From Prostheceraeus crozeri (lineage: Eukaryota > Platyhelminthes > Polycladida > Euryleptidae): a stretch of 64,000 bases of DNA. Below, piece by piece: positions 1 through 10,795 of the stretch. Positions within the stretch are counted from its first letter, which is position 1. Each line of letters starts with the position of its first letter. Where the stretch lies: NCBI GenBank assembly GCA_907163375.1, contig CAJQUW010007293.1, forward strand, positions 282,001 through 346,000. The letters run 5' to 3'. A model generated the notes under the pieces. That model did not search any database and was not told where the DNA came from. It saw only the letters and a program-made list of their open reading frames with translations. Made by a program: the position numbers and the translations under genes.

Positions 1-27
1 TGTGATAAATTTCCACCGACTTATGTA

Positions 28-228
28 CAGGGTGATTCCGATCTTCCCGTCACTTTTCAAGTAAGGACTACAGCTGTATCACATGTCTGGTTGTAGTGAT
101 GGTTCATGATTTATATATTACGTTTCATGGCCTTTCAAATCGTATATTATTTATTTTCTTGTGATCTGCATTTCTGCTGATACGAGCAATTGAAATTGTT
201 TACCCATATTACAACTTTTTAAATCAAT
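28..228 (+). repeat. Left terminal inverted repeat of the DD41D transposon
   Basis: This about 200-bp arm matches the reverse complement of 1597-1800 almost throughout. Both arms run from the CAGGGTGATTCC terminus to an inner AAATCAAT. Confidence 0.9.
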
Positions 229-396
229 ATCTATGACAGGAACATCGCAACAATCAATATCATCAGCCGCATTCAGCATAGACATCTAATAACTGCTTGC
301 TTTGAGCGACACCATGCAAAGTTAATTGAGATTGACTTTTCAGTGTAGACGGTATGTAACTGGCTGAAATTTATTTACTATCAACACTTGACAGCA

Positions 397-1442
397 ATGA
401 ACTATCCTGGCTTCACGAATGAAGAAATTGCGACGACCGTGGCCTATACCATCTCTTCATATCCTGAAGATGCAAGGCGACGATTTCGTGAAGATTTTAA
501 GAAAGAAGCTCCACCACGCACAACCTTAATTGGGTGGGCAAAACGTTTTAAAACCTCGCTATCTCTCACCGAAATGCAAGAGTCGGTGACCATTCAGATC
601 GACGGCTTTCCGACAACAAACGAGACGAAATAGTCGAGGCCTATGGTGATGATCCAACACTTTCGCAACGAAAGGCAGCTCAGCTCTGCAGCGTTTCACA
701 ATCGTCGGTGAACAGAGTGTTGAAAGATGAAGGTTTGAGAGCTTGGAAGTTTACCCGCGTGCAAGAGATCTCGGACGACGATAAAGTTCAAAGACTCCGG
801 TTTTCCAACCTCATCCTTCAACATCAACAGCGCGACAGTAATTTCGTTGGAAATATCGTTTTCTCCGATGAAGCAACGTTTCACTTGAATGGATCTGTGA
901 ACCTTCACAACGCCTTCATCTACGCGGAAGAAAATCCTCACGCTGTTATCGTGAAACCATTAAAGTCTTGCTGGGTAATTATATCACCACACCGCGGCAT
1001 CACTTACCATGTGCAAAAAGAAACAATGAATGGACAGCGCTACCAGTCTATCCTTGAAGACAAAGTTGTGCCGCTACTAAGTGATAGACGAAATCGACGT
1101 CAATTTTATCAGCAGGATAGTGCACCTGCACATTATGCCAATTCTGTTCGTTGTCTGCTGAACGTCAAGCTGAAGGACCGATGGATTGGTCGTGGTGGGC
1201 CGATACACTGGCCACCAAGAAGCCCTGATTTAGCAGTAAACGATTTCTGGCTTTGGGGCTATATTCGTGACAAACTATACAGAGATCCACGTCCTCGTAC
1301 TCTTGAAGCTTTGCAAGAAATACTTACGAGCTTACTCGATAACGTGGAGGTCGAGATGATGCGATCTTCGTACAGGTCATTCTTGCGCCGATGCGAGTTG
1401 TGCTCTGAGAATGGTGGTGGTCACTTTGAACAGTTCTTGTGA
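397..1442 (+). pseudogene. DD41D transposase, one frameshift
   Basis: The gene would encode the DDE transposase that cuts and pastes this transposon. The ATG at 397 opens a helix-turn-helix half (NYPGFTNEEIA, then GWAKRFK). The frame changes between roughly 555 and 575, and the second half then continues through DEIVEAYGDDPTLSQRKAA and on to the stop at 1442. Catalytic landmarks are FSDEATFHLNG (first Asp), YQQDSAPAHY (second Asp) and WPPRSPDLAVNDFW (third Asp). The catalytic domain from about 708 is fully open and ends in HFEQFL. Apart from the single frameshift the gene looks recent. A host-domesticated role is unlikely because the inverted ends and TA duplication are intact. Confidence 0.85.
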
Positions 1443-1596
1443 GTTAATTTTGCGTTACTGCATACCTGTCACTTATAATAAAGTTTTTTTGGATATGAAG
1501 TGTTTTTCGAAATCAAATGAAAAAAATAACTTAAATAGTAAAATAAAATGAATAAATAGAAGACTAGGAATAAAAAAAATTAAAAAAGTACTTAAA

Positions 1597-1800
1597 ATTG
1601 ATTTAAAAAGTTGTAATATGGGTAAACAATTTCAATTGCCCGTATCAGCAGAAATGCAGATCACAAGAAAATAAATAATATGATTTGAAAGGCCATGAAA
1701 CGTAGTACAGTATATAAATCATGAACCATCACTACAACCAGACATGTGATACAGCTGTAGTCCTTACTTGAAAAGTGACGGGAAGATCGGAATCACCCTG
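1597..1800 (-). repeat. Right terminal inverted repeat of the DD41D transposon
   Basis: Mirror copy of the left arm, ending in GGAATCACCCTG followed by the TA target duplication. An AATAAA polyadenylation-like signal lies just upstream, near 1477. Confidence 0.9.
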
Positions 1801-1802
1801 TA

Positions 1803-4800
1803 TATACGAGCCGTAATTTCTTGACTCTTGCAATGTTTCATTGCATTTTTGACCTTAATCCTATTTGCTAGGGGGCCATTCCCCTCGGTTTTTTAATCTC
1901 ACGCCGGAACGAATAATTGTTTGAAGGTCCCTGTAAGTGACTTTCCTAACTTTGTGTTGCCTTTCTCTGAGTGACAGCTGTTTGTTTATAGACCCAATAT
2001 TTTAGGCACAGGAGACCCATTAAAATAATTTACAACCACATTTTTGTGACATTTTGGATTTTCATCTCTATTGATAAGAATTTTGAGTTCTAAGCAATTT
2101 GCAACTACTTATGAATAAATACATATTCATAATTCAATAACTGAGTGAATTAAACAAACTTCTCTAGTATTCACCGATGTTGTTCTGAAAGATTTAGTGA
2201 TACATAGAGCTATAAATCTTGCTGATGTGATTCATGCAAATATGTTTTCAACTAAGATATAATTACGAAATTCAAAAAAATGATTGTTTGAATTCTGAAA
2301 TGCTATGTACGAGCATAGCAACAAGAACCGCTTGAAATGCAAAAGTACATGTAAAGTTAGCAATTCTGCATATTGATCCGGTTTTAATCATAGATTAAGT
2401 ACTTACTATATAGTTTTAATAAACTTCTTTTCACTGGGCTGCACAAACGGGGGAACACAGTGAAATTATAAGTGCTACCAGATCATATTTCACAACCACC
2501 AAAATCTCATAAATTGATAGATTTTCAGGAAAATTACATTTTTCAGGATTATTTTGTATGTTGAATACATAAAGTGTACATAGTGCATCATTTCAAACTA
2601 ATTTCTCGAACCCTTGTTAATTTTCCTTTCTGAAATGATGAGATATGAAATTTATTAAGCCTCGATTCTTTGAGAAATACTGCGGGCAATCAAGTAGCTC
2701 GACTTGAAAAAGAAATTAGAAATAGGTCCGCCTACCTGTAGACCTGTCTACTCGTAACATCAACGCACTCATCATGCTATCTGCATGTACATTCCTTCAC
2801 GCACCTCGCTCGCCCTGTACTCGAAAGTGAATTTCGTGTCGCCTTACTCGATCGTGGCCACTTATAGGGGCCCACTGGCCATAGTGCCCGGAGTCAGTTG
2901 CTCTTTCAGCTATCAGCTGCATGGGAAATTTTTAAGGCAATTCAACCGAAGCTATGGTATATTTGCCACTATTAAGCCAAAAATTACATAAAACAGTGAG
3001 ATAAGTTATGCGATATCGATTACTACAGTCTTCTAGAAGTGTATGAACCGCGTGTGGAATATAGGGGCAGTGTGCAGTTGTTTCAAATACATCCGTGTGG
3101 TACGCATCATCCTAAAACTGCAGATTGGAAATTGACAAATAAAAAAAATTATTAAAACAAATGATAAGGGAATTAAAACAAATAGTGAAAAATTCATAAA
3201 TAGTGTTTCAGTCAATTATATTTATTGCGAAAATATATTGCTCGATACAGATATACGAATCAAAATACAATGAAATCTGAAGGCAATTATTAATCATAAG
3301 AATCAACAAGAAACGGCACCCATTAGGGCGGTGACACTCATGTCGACACTGGCAACGCGGTCTCAGAAAGAGTCACACTAGTGACTACTCTCTTCCGTTG
3401 CTTTCGTCTGTCTCCTTCAAGGCTCCAGTGCTCTCGAAGGACAGGGCACAAATTCACCGATTCAATACACTTCCTCTTCTTTGAGCCTTTTCAGCGACAA
3501 CTGAAAACCAATTCTGGGACCAATCGCACAATCGTTGACATGACTAACGGAAACTGTATATCGTTGCAGATGATGTCCCACAAGAGGGCCTTCCTCGAAA
3601 TGGCATCTCAGTATTTTGCATGCAAGGAAGCAGTCTGGGAAATTCAACAATTTGACAGAAAAAGTAGAAAATTCACAGCGTTTCAGTTAGTTCGCCCGTC
3701 TAAGAAATTACCAATATTTCCTTTATTAAACTGCGTGTAGGAACGATGCTCTTGCTTATAGCATCATTCGTTTGATCTGTTTGCTCCGCAATCGTAATGA
3801 GAATGGTGAAAAAATGCACCCAAATCATCTGTCTTTTGTTGTCTGATGAAATTTGTCTTCTTTCGGGCAACTGAATAAAAAATGATGAATTTTTCATTCC
3901 ATCAACATGTACGTGACATTTCAATTTTATGAAAACGCTGCCATGTGTCGTTCGTTCAGACATTACCGGTTTAACCCAAGAGTTCACACTGACGTTGGAG
4001 TTAACACCAGAGTCAACTCTAATGTAATGTCCGGGGCCAGCTCTGAGTTCGGGTAAACGGAATAAACGCTAACATTTACACTTACACCGGACATGAACTC
4101 AACTATTGATTAATTGGGAGAGGCTATGGTTATACAGTATAATTAACATCGATGGAAGTGACTATTTCTTTAAGATTTAGCCCTATCAATAGTAGCAGTT
4201 CCTTTCACTTGTCATGTCATAAAGTACCTGATACAAAAAGAATAGAATATCATAACCAAAAACAATGGTCATACTAAATTCCAAGGTATTAATGGGTCCA
4301 CAACGTTATGCAGATAAGAAAAGCTTAATTTAGTAAATCACAAAATCATATCTAAGAAAATTGATTTAATCCATATTTAGAAATATAGTTGAATTCCAAC
4401 CGCATAGAGTATTATGATTTAAACCATGCATAATGAATTCTACTTAGGGATTTTTTATTTTCCCTAGAATTCAGTCCGTAATTAAACACTGCAATTTCGA
4501 GAAGTGTAGACCAGATCCATAGAATTTGTGGAAAAATAGACTGAACATCAACTAATCAATTTGCATAATAAGGTAAACAAACTACGAAATTTATCCAGGA
4601 AGCAGAATAAGCTTTCATTTTTGCATGAAGATTTAAATCATAATGCTGTTCGTGAAACTATCGTAGGAATATTTTCAAAAAATGTATTTTTCTAAAAATT
4701 GATCAAGTACTTTTTAAACCTCAGGAGCATAATATGCGTAATAAGAAAGCCGAATCTTCTGATTCAAAAATTTCCACTGTATGTTGATGTATATTGATTT

Positions 4801-7013
4801 TTACTTTTAGTTGACACTCTACCTATTATATCCCTACTCTGTGCCATCTATTCAAATGTAGGTGGTCAAATCACATTTTATTATATAAATAGAACTATTT
4901 ACAAGGATACTATTCACAGAGTTCCAGTTTTCTGAATAATGTTTAGTCCTCTAACTGTCAGGCCTTCAAGAAAATTTTGCTGCTTTTCTCAATGCTTCAC
5001 TCATTCTTCGATGTGAAAGTAATGACTCACCTGAAATTCGGAAACGATGGGTAATTATTTCAATGCCGAAGAAAGGAAACGATAATCGACGACGGCTTTG
5101 TTATAGTTTTTTGTTTCCATATGATGTTTGATATTTTTTTGACGCTATGATTATTTGAGGCCTTGCGATTCTCAGTATTGCAGCTTTCACCAAATAAAAC
5201 GTTTCTAATAATTATTATTATTGTGCGGCTCGCGGAAGATGCACAAGAACGGTGTTCCTCTTCGTCTGATCTTGAGCATGACTGATTCTGCTCAGCATTC
5301 CCTTGCAAATAGGATCTACAGTATTTTCAGTTGAAGTCAGTTGAAGCCGCTGTAAACAAATTGTATATAAAATAATCGTTTCAATTTGTCGATTGCACAT
5401 TCCAGGTAAATTTGAAGGATAAGTTATATTCCGCAATGATGTTATATCTGTGTTTACCAACAATCTTAACTGTGAAGCTATTGATAATACTGAGGGAATA
5501 TCGGTTAAGCATCAAATCTCAACAAATATTCAAATCGTTAATTTAAAGTAGCTTCTACTTCTCTCTGTTGAGAAGTCGATTGTTGCATTCAAATCGATGG
5601 TGCATCGATGGGCAGTTATTTGGGACTGACATTGGCGAATATTTTCCTTGAATTTTTGGAGAGCAAAATTTACTCACTTCGTTTATTGTTGTATCGTCAC
5701 TCAAGTTTGTTCACTCGAAATGCCGGGGTCAGTACTATCTTCAACAAATCGTCAAAATTCATGGCTTTTTATCATTTGTGATGGAAAAATGAGTCTTTGT
5801 TTCCTAGACGCAATGTAGTCGTAATGGCTTCGGTCAAGCTTCTCTGCCCTTGGATCACAAGAGCACTATCGAAGGACTAAGTCAGTTTTGCGCCCGTAAC
5901 TCAAAGAAAAACTTCCCATGTCAGCAGATTCTACTGTGATTTAGCAGTTTACTTGTACACTAGACACATCAGGCTTGCATTAAGAAAACCATCTCAAAGA
6001 GTTCCGGAACATGTGCCGTTATGGGTATTCAGAGGTTATGCGAACCGAAGAAGACCAGCAAGTAGCATCACAAGGCATCTCATGCAGTGCAAAAGTGACG
6101 TCGATATCGACGTACGAGCGTATGCCTCTCGGTGTTGAAACGTGGGACCAGTATAAGGACATCAGGGTGTCTTGCAGATTCTGTACATTCAGAAGTGGAG
6201 GTTTTATCTGTGTGTAGAGAACGACACAGTTCATTCTAATCTCATCTTAGTCTGGTTGTATTCTAAGCATGCACGTTCATATTATTTAACAATGATATCT
6301 TATTGCATTATTCTCTTTTGTCTTTTCTTCTCTTAGCCAACGTCAGTATACGTCTGGCTGCATTTATTGTTCGTCGTGATCATGACCCGTAACTTAACCT
6401 GAAATGTGCCCCGGTTGGCTTTTTCTATCATTCTGGTGTGCACTCTAGTTGAGAACCGACGAAATATGTCGGTGATATGCAAACCTTTATGTTGTTCTTC
6501 ATCTACAAAATTTGCATTCGTCGTCATGTCTTCAAAGCAGTTTCGCGATTTTACAGTTACAGTTTCTGCGTGAATGATTGTCATATTAGGCTAAATATCA
6601 ACCTGAACACGGAAGACATCAAACACTGCAGTGTCATGTCAAAATTAAAAACAGAGCTGTAAAAGTCTAAAAAGTCAAGCTAAAAGTCAAGTTGTAAAAT
6701 CCCTCAACTATTCACTTAGTAAATACAGTATACTAAACCAAATTTTCAACTAGTAAAGAAGTCTATTTTGACGCAGGATGAGTATTTGAAATGGTAGCTT
6801 GCTACACTGCTAAGTGAATAATTTAGGGATTATGCAACAATGCCTTAAATTTTCTCCTTCACAGAATATTCATTTATCAAACTAGTAGATGTAAGATCAA
6901 ATTGTGAAGACTTTTCATGGCATGAGAGCCAAAGTTCAATAAGAAATTGATGCCACAGTTAAATATCTTACGTTAGAAACGTACGTTAACAATTTCTGTA
7001 TAGCTTTCACCTA
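1803..7013. other. Host intergenic DNA, no recognised gene
   Basis: This is 5.2 kb of AT-rich sequence between two transposons. The longest open frame is about 119 codons (3381-3740, plus). It starts near a region of ordinary composition and shows no motif I recognise. Other small frames overlap on both strands and look like chance. I see no tRNA, rRNA or clear transposon end here. Confidence 0.5.
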
Positions 7014-7015
7014 TA

Positions 7016-7208
7016 CACTCAACAGAAGCTAAAACCTCTGCAATTCTCTTCTGCTAGAGAAGAAAATCTCGTCCGCGAAGCTTCATGAACAGAGATCAAC
7101 CATCTCGCGATCGGTGGCTGTCAGAGACGCACACGGCGCATGTCAGATGAACTAATTAGACCTTTTGTTGGTCTTATTCGCATGTTAGTATTGAGCAACA
7201 AAGGTCAA
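7016..7208 (+). repeat. Left terminal inverted repeat of the Tc1 copy
   Basis: Nearly identical to the reverse complement of 25340-25532; only a few base differences were noticed, for example CCTTTTGTTG against CCCTTTGTTG. Confidence 0.9.
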
Positions 7209-7378
7209 AACATCAAATGTATTGTGATTATGTAATTCAATAAAACATCTGAAGGTATCGCATGTCTGCATGAATGTTTATCGGCTAAAATCATGTTATT
7301 CCATATTATGCATGTAATTTAGGATTCCGTTATCTCATTCATGCAAGGAATTCTATCATTAGCTTTTTGTGAGTACCA

Positions 7379-7769
7379 TCAGAGAGTACGGATGCCCAGC
7401 TCCTCCTTCAGCTCACGAACAGAAGCCTCTCAGTGCGGTGACGCATTGTCGTCTTGTAGGATGTAATGCTACAGCCAACCGAACTTTGAATTGGCGAAGG
7501 GGACGAAGTGCTGTTGCAGTATCTCCGCATAGGTCTCGCCCGACATGCTCTTGTCCAGCACAACGAGTTCCGTCCTCCCGTTCAACGCGATTCCAGTCAA
7601 GACATGGACGGAGATGCCTTAAGATTCGTGTATCTGGAGACAATCCGACTGGAATGCTTGACCGGGGCCTCTCCAAACACGTACTCTGCCGTCGCTTTTG
7701 AAGAGGCGGAAGCGAGTCTCGTCAGTGAAGACGACCCTTCTGCGCTGCTGGATACGCCAGTGGGCTCGT
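7379..7769 (-). pseudogene. Tc1 transposase, catalytic part, internally deleted
   Basis: On the minus strand the translation continues the Tc1 protein: RAHWRIQQRRRVVFTDETRF contains the first catalytic Asp, and LQDDNASPH contains the second. Stops lie inside this stretch, and the third-Asp motif (SPDLNPIE in relatives) is absent, so the 3' end of the gene was deleted before the inner end of the inverted repeat. Plus-strand frames over the same stretch are shadows. Confidence 0.8.
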
Positions 7770-7775
7770 TACATG
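7770..7775. repeat. Left target-site duplication of Polinton 1
   Basis: The hexamer TACATG precedes the AGTAG terminus and is repeated directly after the right terminus. Confidence 0.9.
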
Positions 7776-7785
7776 AGTAGTATAT

Positions 7786-7850
7786 AGTGTGACATCCGGC
7801 GCAACGCTTCGCTTCGCTTTGCTTCGCTTCCTTGCGCCGGATGTCACACT
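7786..7850. repeat. Subterminal hairpin with 18-bp perfect arms
   Basis: AGTGTGACATCCGGCGCA at 7786-7803 pairs with its exact reverse complement at 7833-7850. The loop is a run of CTTCG-type units. The same hairpin occurs near 24783-24846, 27726-27770 and 44347-44396, ten bases from each Polinton terminus, which suggests a replication or packaging role. That role is inferred. Confidence 0.8.
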
Positions 7851-7938
7851 TTTGCGGGGTTTTTCAAAATTTTCAAAAAAATCAAAATTTCAAAAATTTA
7901 GGTAGACTTCAAATTTCACGTGGCCGAAGGCCGAAGGG

Positions 7939-8129
7939 CGAAAATTTAAGTTGTCTCAAAATATCACGTAATCGAAAATTTAAGTTGTCTCAAAATATCA
8001 CGTGGTCTAAGAATTTTGAAAATTTAGGCAGACGAAAATTTAAGTTGACTCAAAATATCACGTGGTCTAAGAATTTTGAAAATTTAGGCAGACGAAAATT
8101 TAAGTTGTCTCAAAATATCACGTAGTCTC
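7939..8129 (+). repeat. Tandem 60-bp repeat in the Polinton 1 inverted repeat
   Basis: Units begin CGAAAATTTAAGTTG at 7939, 7973, 8033 and 8093; the middle two are full 60-bp units and the outer ones are partial. The unit contains the ATCACGTGG-like core. It is translatable, but the resulting repetitive frame looks like a by-product. Confidence 0.85.
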
Positions 8130-8168
8130 AATATACCAGAAGATTGTATTCAAAATATTTATTTAAAA

Positions 8169-8846
8169 ATGGAAGAAACAAAAGTGGAAGAAACCGCAAG
8201 AATATATCCTTCGTTATCACAGTTAAAAATAAGTGAATTGAATAAAGAAAAACACAAAAATAGAGTACGTTATATGAAAGATAAGGAATCTCAATTATTA
8301 TTAAGATTAGAGCATTATAAAAAATTAAGAAAGAGATGGACCAAAGTTAAGAATGTAACACAAGGAATTGGCATATTCTTAACAATAAGTTTAGGTGCTT
8401 TAACAATTGTTATATCTTCAGGTGTTTTAGTAATTCCTGTTGTTGCTACAGCTTTAACAGGTACGGGTGTTTTTGCAACTTCACTTGTTACAATGTTAGA
8501 TAAATCTTTAATAACTAAGAAACGAAAATCATTAAAAACTAAGCATTTACATATTAAAGAAGTCTATGATAAACTACATTACTACTTTCAAAGAGTATGT
8601 GATGATAATGTTATTACGTTAGATGAGATTGAAAAATTTGATCAAATAGCTAATGAAGCTAATAAAACGCCATTTCATTTAAAGTCCGAAAAAGTTGATG
8701 ATAAGAATAAACAGGATGGTAAAATTTCTAGTGATGGTAAAATTTCTAATGAAGAAAATGACAAAATGTTTTTAGAAGAGCTAAAAACTTTAAGCGAAAA
8801 TTTAAGCAAAACTTTATTAAACAAAACTTTATTAAACAAAACTTAA
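8169..8846 (+). CDS. Putative virion membrane protein of Polinton 1
   Basis: This open frame of 225 codons starts at an ATG preceded by TATTTATTTAAAA. It has a charged, helical N-terminal half (METKVEE-type start, many Lys/Arg/Glu) followed by a hydrophobic stretch at about residues 72-112 (SLGALTIVISSGVLVIP and following) that would span a membrane once or twice. A charged C-terminal half ends in a repeated LLNKT. The first codons belong to the terminal repeat. It is the first gene of the element. Its homologue lies at 43272-43979 in Polinton 2, and only a start fragment remains in Polinton 3. I do not recognise the family; a structural membrane protein is an inference from the hydrophobic core and position. 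Confidence 0.6.
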   Translation: MEETKVEETARIYPSLSQLKISELNKEKHKNRVRYMKDKESQLLLRLEHYKKLRKRWTKVKNVTQGIGIFLTISLGALTIVISSGVLVIPVVATALTGTGVFATSLVTMLDKSLITKKRKSLKTKHLHIKEVYDKLHYYFQRVCDDNVITLDEIEKFDQIANEANKTPFHLKSEKVDDKNKQDGKISSDGKISNEENDKMFLEELKTLSENLSKTLLNKTLLNKT

Positions 8847-8967
8847 AACGAGAAACCTTTAAACGAAAAGATGTCAGACAACAAAGCAATAAAAAAATAA
8901 TTTGTTCAGTAAAATGTTTTTGTTGTATTCCAATGTTACCACAAAATTCAAATATTATATTTTAAAA

Positions 8968-9787
8968 ATGGATCAAATTAAAGCTGATAATTTTAAAAGA
9001 ATTAAACAATTAGAAGAGTTAATAAAACAAAGAAATATTATGAAAGAAAATCATCTTCAACATAGAATGATAAAAGCTGGTATTCAATCTGATATGTTTG
9101 AAAAAATGCAACAAACCGAGCAAGTAAAAACTGATTTTGAGAAAACTATGAAACCATTTAAAACTCTTGAAAAAGAACTTACAAATAATGATAAACAAAT
9201 TGATATAACAGATCCAGAGCACAAAACTATATTAGATGACTATGGATTACTAGAATCAAACATTAATAAGAAATTACCAAAATCTATGCAATTTGAACAT
9301 TCTATTTCATTTATAGATGGAAAAACAATACCTAGATTTTATCTCGGACAAAAAGAAATATTTCCACAACCTTTTCGAGGTTTAATTTTTTCACCAGATA
9401 AATCTCCTTTTAATTTAGATAGAAATTTTGTTAATCTTTTAAGAGGAGCAGATTTAAATAATTATGCTGTAGAAGATCTCATAAAATATAAAGCTATGTT
9501 AGATAGAGTTGGTGCAGTAAAATCTCTTAGACGTTATAAACAATTAGAAAATTTATTATCAACGGGAGTTAAAGTAGGAAAAGGTTTTAAAACAGAAAAC
9601 AGAAACAACTGTATTTTTACCAGATGATCCACAAGAATTACTAAATAGATTAAATATTTTAATATCTGCAATAAAAGAAGGACATAATTCTAGTTTCAAT
9701 GAAATTCATGCTATATTGAAAAGACTGTTAGAAAAGAAGATTCTAAATGAAGAGGATCATAAAAGTATAACGAACCGAATGTTCTAG
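8968..9787 (+). pseudogene. Conserved Polinton protein of about 275 residues (broken copy)
   Basis: The chosen start is the ATG at 8968 (MDQIKADNFKRIKQLEEL) because it is preceded by the recurring ATTTTAAAA start signal and because homologues at 43150 and 57041 begin at the same residue. The N-terminal third is a probable coiled coil. The middle carries PFRGLIFSPDKSPFNL and YAVEDLIKYKAMLDR, resembling a widespread uncharacterised Polinton protein in which a GL..L..K motif is followed by DL..YK.ML. It may be a minor virion component, by analogy only. The intact relative is at 42323-43150. Confidence 0.6.
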
Positions 9788-9866
9788 GGCTTCGCCCTTA
9801 CCTGAAATATGTTGTTGTTTTTAATTTTTTCTATAAAACACATTTATTCAAAATTTTAACTAAAAA

Positions 9867-10655
9867 ATGCGTTCAGCAGATTTAGACAAAATTAATAATC
9901 ATTTAGAAAATTTGACAGAGATTTTGGGTTCATCAAAATTTAGTACGACGTTAAAAATTATAACAACTACTTCATCACACACTTGTAATTTAGAACCCAT
10001 TCTACATTTAGAACAAAATAAAAATTATCAAATTGCATTGACTAGTTTCTCCACATTTAACACTATTCAAAACGTTATCAAAGATGTGAATGACCAATTT
10101 AGATATTCTACTGATAAAGGCAAAACATGGAAAATACTAACTTTTCTTCCTGGTTCTTACGAAGTTGAATCAATATCAAATGAAATTAAGAGATATTTAG
10201 GTATACCATTTAAAGATAAGAAACAATTACATTTTGCAGTTGAACCGGCAGTTAATAAATTTTCTCTTACTTTAGACGAAAATCATCAAGTTGATTTTAA
10301 TCATGATAGATCATTGTCAAAGCCATTAGGATTTAATAAACAAACCTATAGTCAAGGTTATCATTTAGGTGAGAAGATTCCAAAAATAACTGAAATAAAT
10401 TCAATTGTTGTACATTGTGACATTATTGAAGGAGGATATATAAATGGTAAATTGTCAAATTTAATATTCAGTTTTCCAGCTTTTACTGTACCCATTGGTT
10501 ATAGATTAAATGTAATTCCACAAACATTAATATATTTCCCTATTACAAGAAAAACTATTAACAACATTAACATGAGAATCACTGATGAAAAAGGACAAGA
10601 AATAAATTTTGGAGGTGAAGAGATTTTAATAGATCTTTTGGTTCGGGAGGTATAA
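9867..10655 (+). CDS. Probable minor capsid (penton) protein of Polinton 1
   Basis: Open frame of 262 codons starting after TTTTAACTAAAAA. Predicted strands alternate throughout, and the C-terminal half (residues about 185-262) ends in NMRITDEKGQEINFGGE, a pattern shared by Polinton/adintovirus single-jelly-roll penton proteins, where the last strands read lrltD..G..i.f.g. It lies next to the packaging ATPase, as minor capsid genes often do in this group. It would fill the fivefold vertices beside the major capsid protein. It is almost identical to 41492-42280. The family call rests on the C-terminal pattern, size and context, not on a search. Confidence 0.65.
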   Translation: MRSADLDKINNHLENLTEILGSSKFSTTLKIITTTSSHTCNLEPILHLEQNKNYQIALTSFSTFNTIQNVIKDVNDQFRYSTDKGKTWKILTFLPGSYEVESISNEIKRYLGIPFKDKKQLHFAVEPAVNKFSLTLDENHQVDFNHDRSLSKPLGFNKQTYSQGYHLGEKIPKITEINSIVVHCDIIEGGYINGKLSNLIFSFPAFTVPIGYRLNVIPQTLIYFPITRKTINNINMRITDEKGQEINFGGEEILIDLLVREV

Positions 10656-10777
10656 ACTCCCGTTCGAGAGGTATAAACTCCCACGCGAAGCTAGAGAAGT
10701 TTAATTTTCTTCTTCTTATTATTATTATTCTAATTCTTCTTCTTTAGACACAAAAAATAAAAAAATTAAAAATAAAA

Positions 10778-10795
10778 TTTTTTTATTAAAAAATG
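10778..10795 (+). promoter_or_regulatory. T-rich/TTAAAAAATG start signal, ATPase gene
   Basis: A run of T, then ATTAAAAA, runs straight into the ATG. It is one example of a signal seen on most Polinton genes here. Confidence 0.5.

Larger units (their letters stand above)
28..1800 (+). mobile_element. Tc1/mariner-superfamily DNA transposon, DD41D type
   Basis: The element is bounded by inverted repeats of about 200 bp that both begin with CAGGGTGATTCCGATC, and by TA dinucleotides at 26-27 and 1801-1802, the target duplication typical of this superfamily. It holds one transposase gene on the plus strand. By my count 41 residues separate the second and third catalytic aspartates, which fits the DD41D (rosa-like) group rather than classic mariner DD34D. 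The two ends are still very similar, so the copy is not old, although its gene carries a frameshift. Confidence 0.9.
7776..8226 (+). repeat. Left terminal inverted repeat of Polinton 1
   Basis: From outside inwards it contains the AGTAGTATATAG terminus, a hairpin with perfect 18-bp arms, a 60-bp tandem repeat, and the start of the first gene (about 20 codons). The same order appears inverted at 24401-24856, so the repeat reaches into coding sequence. Confidence 0.9.

Noticed and set aside
3381-3740. Open frame of 119 codons in host DNA
   Set aside because: No recognisable motif, no homologue in the window, and an overlapping opposite-strand frame of similar length. Likely chance.
3975-4105. 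Possible small inverted-repeat element (GAGTTAACACC ... GAACTCAACT)
   Set aside because: The arms do not align well enough on inspection, and no duplication was found.
7369-7780. Plus-strand frames over the Tc1 fragment
   Set aside because: The minus-strand translation gives clear transposase motifs, so the plus-strand frames are shadows.
7800-7835. CTTCG-rich run considered as a CRISPR-like or satellite array
   Set aside because: It is the variable loop of the subterminal hairpin and has no spacer structure.
7832-8125. 97-codon frame in the left terminal repeat (and its twin at 24511-24843)
   Set aside because: It translates the 60-bp tandem repeat and the hairpin. Its twin lies in the opposite terminal repeat in mirror position, so it is repeat-driven, not a gene.
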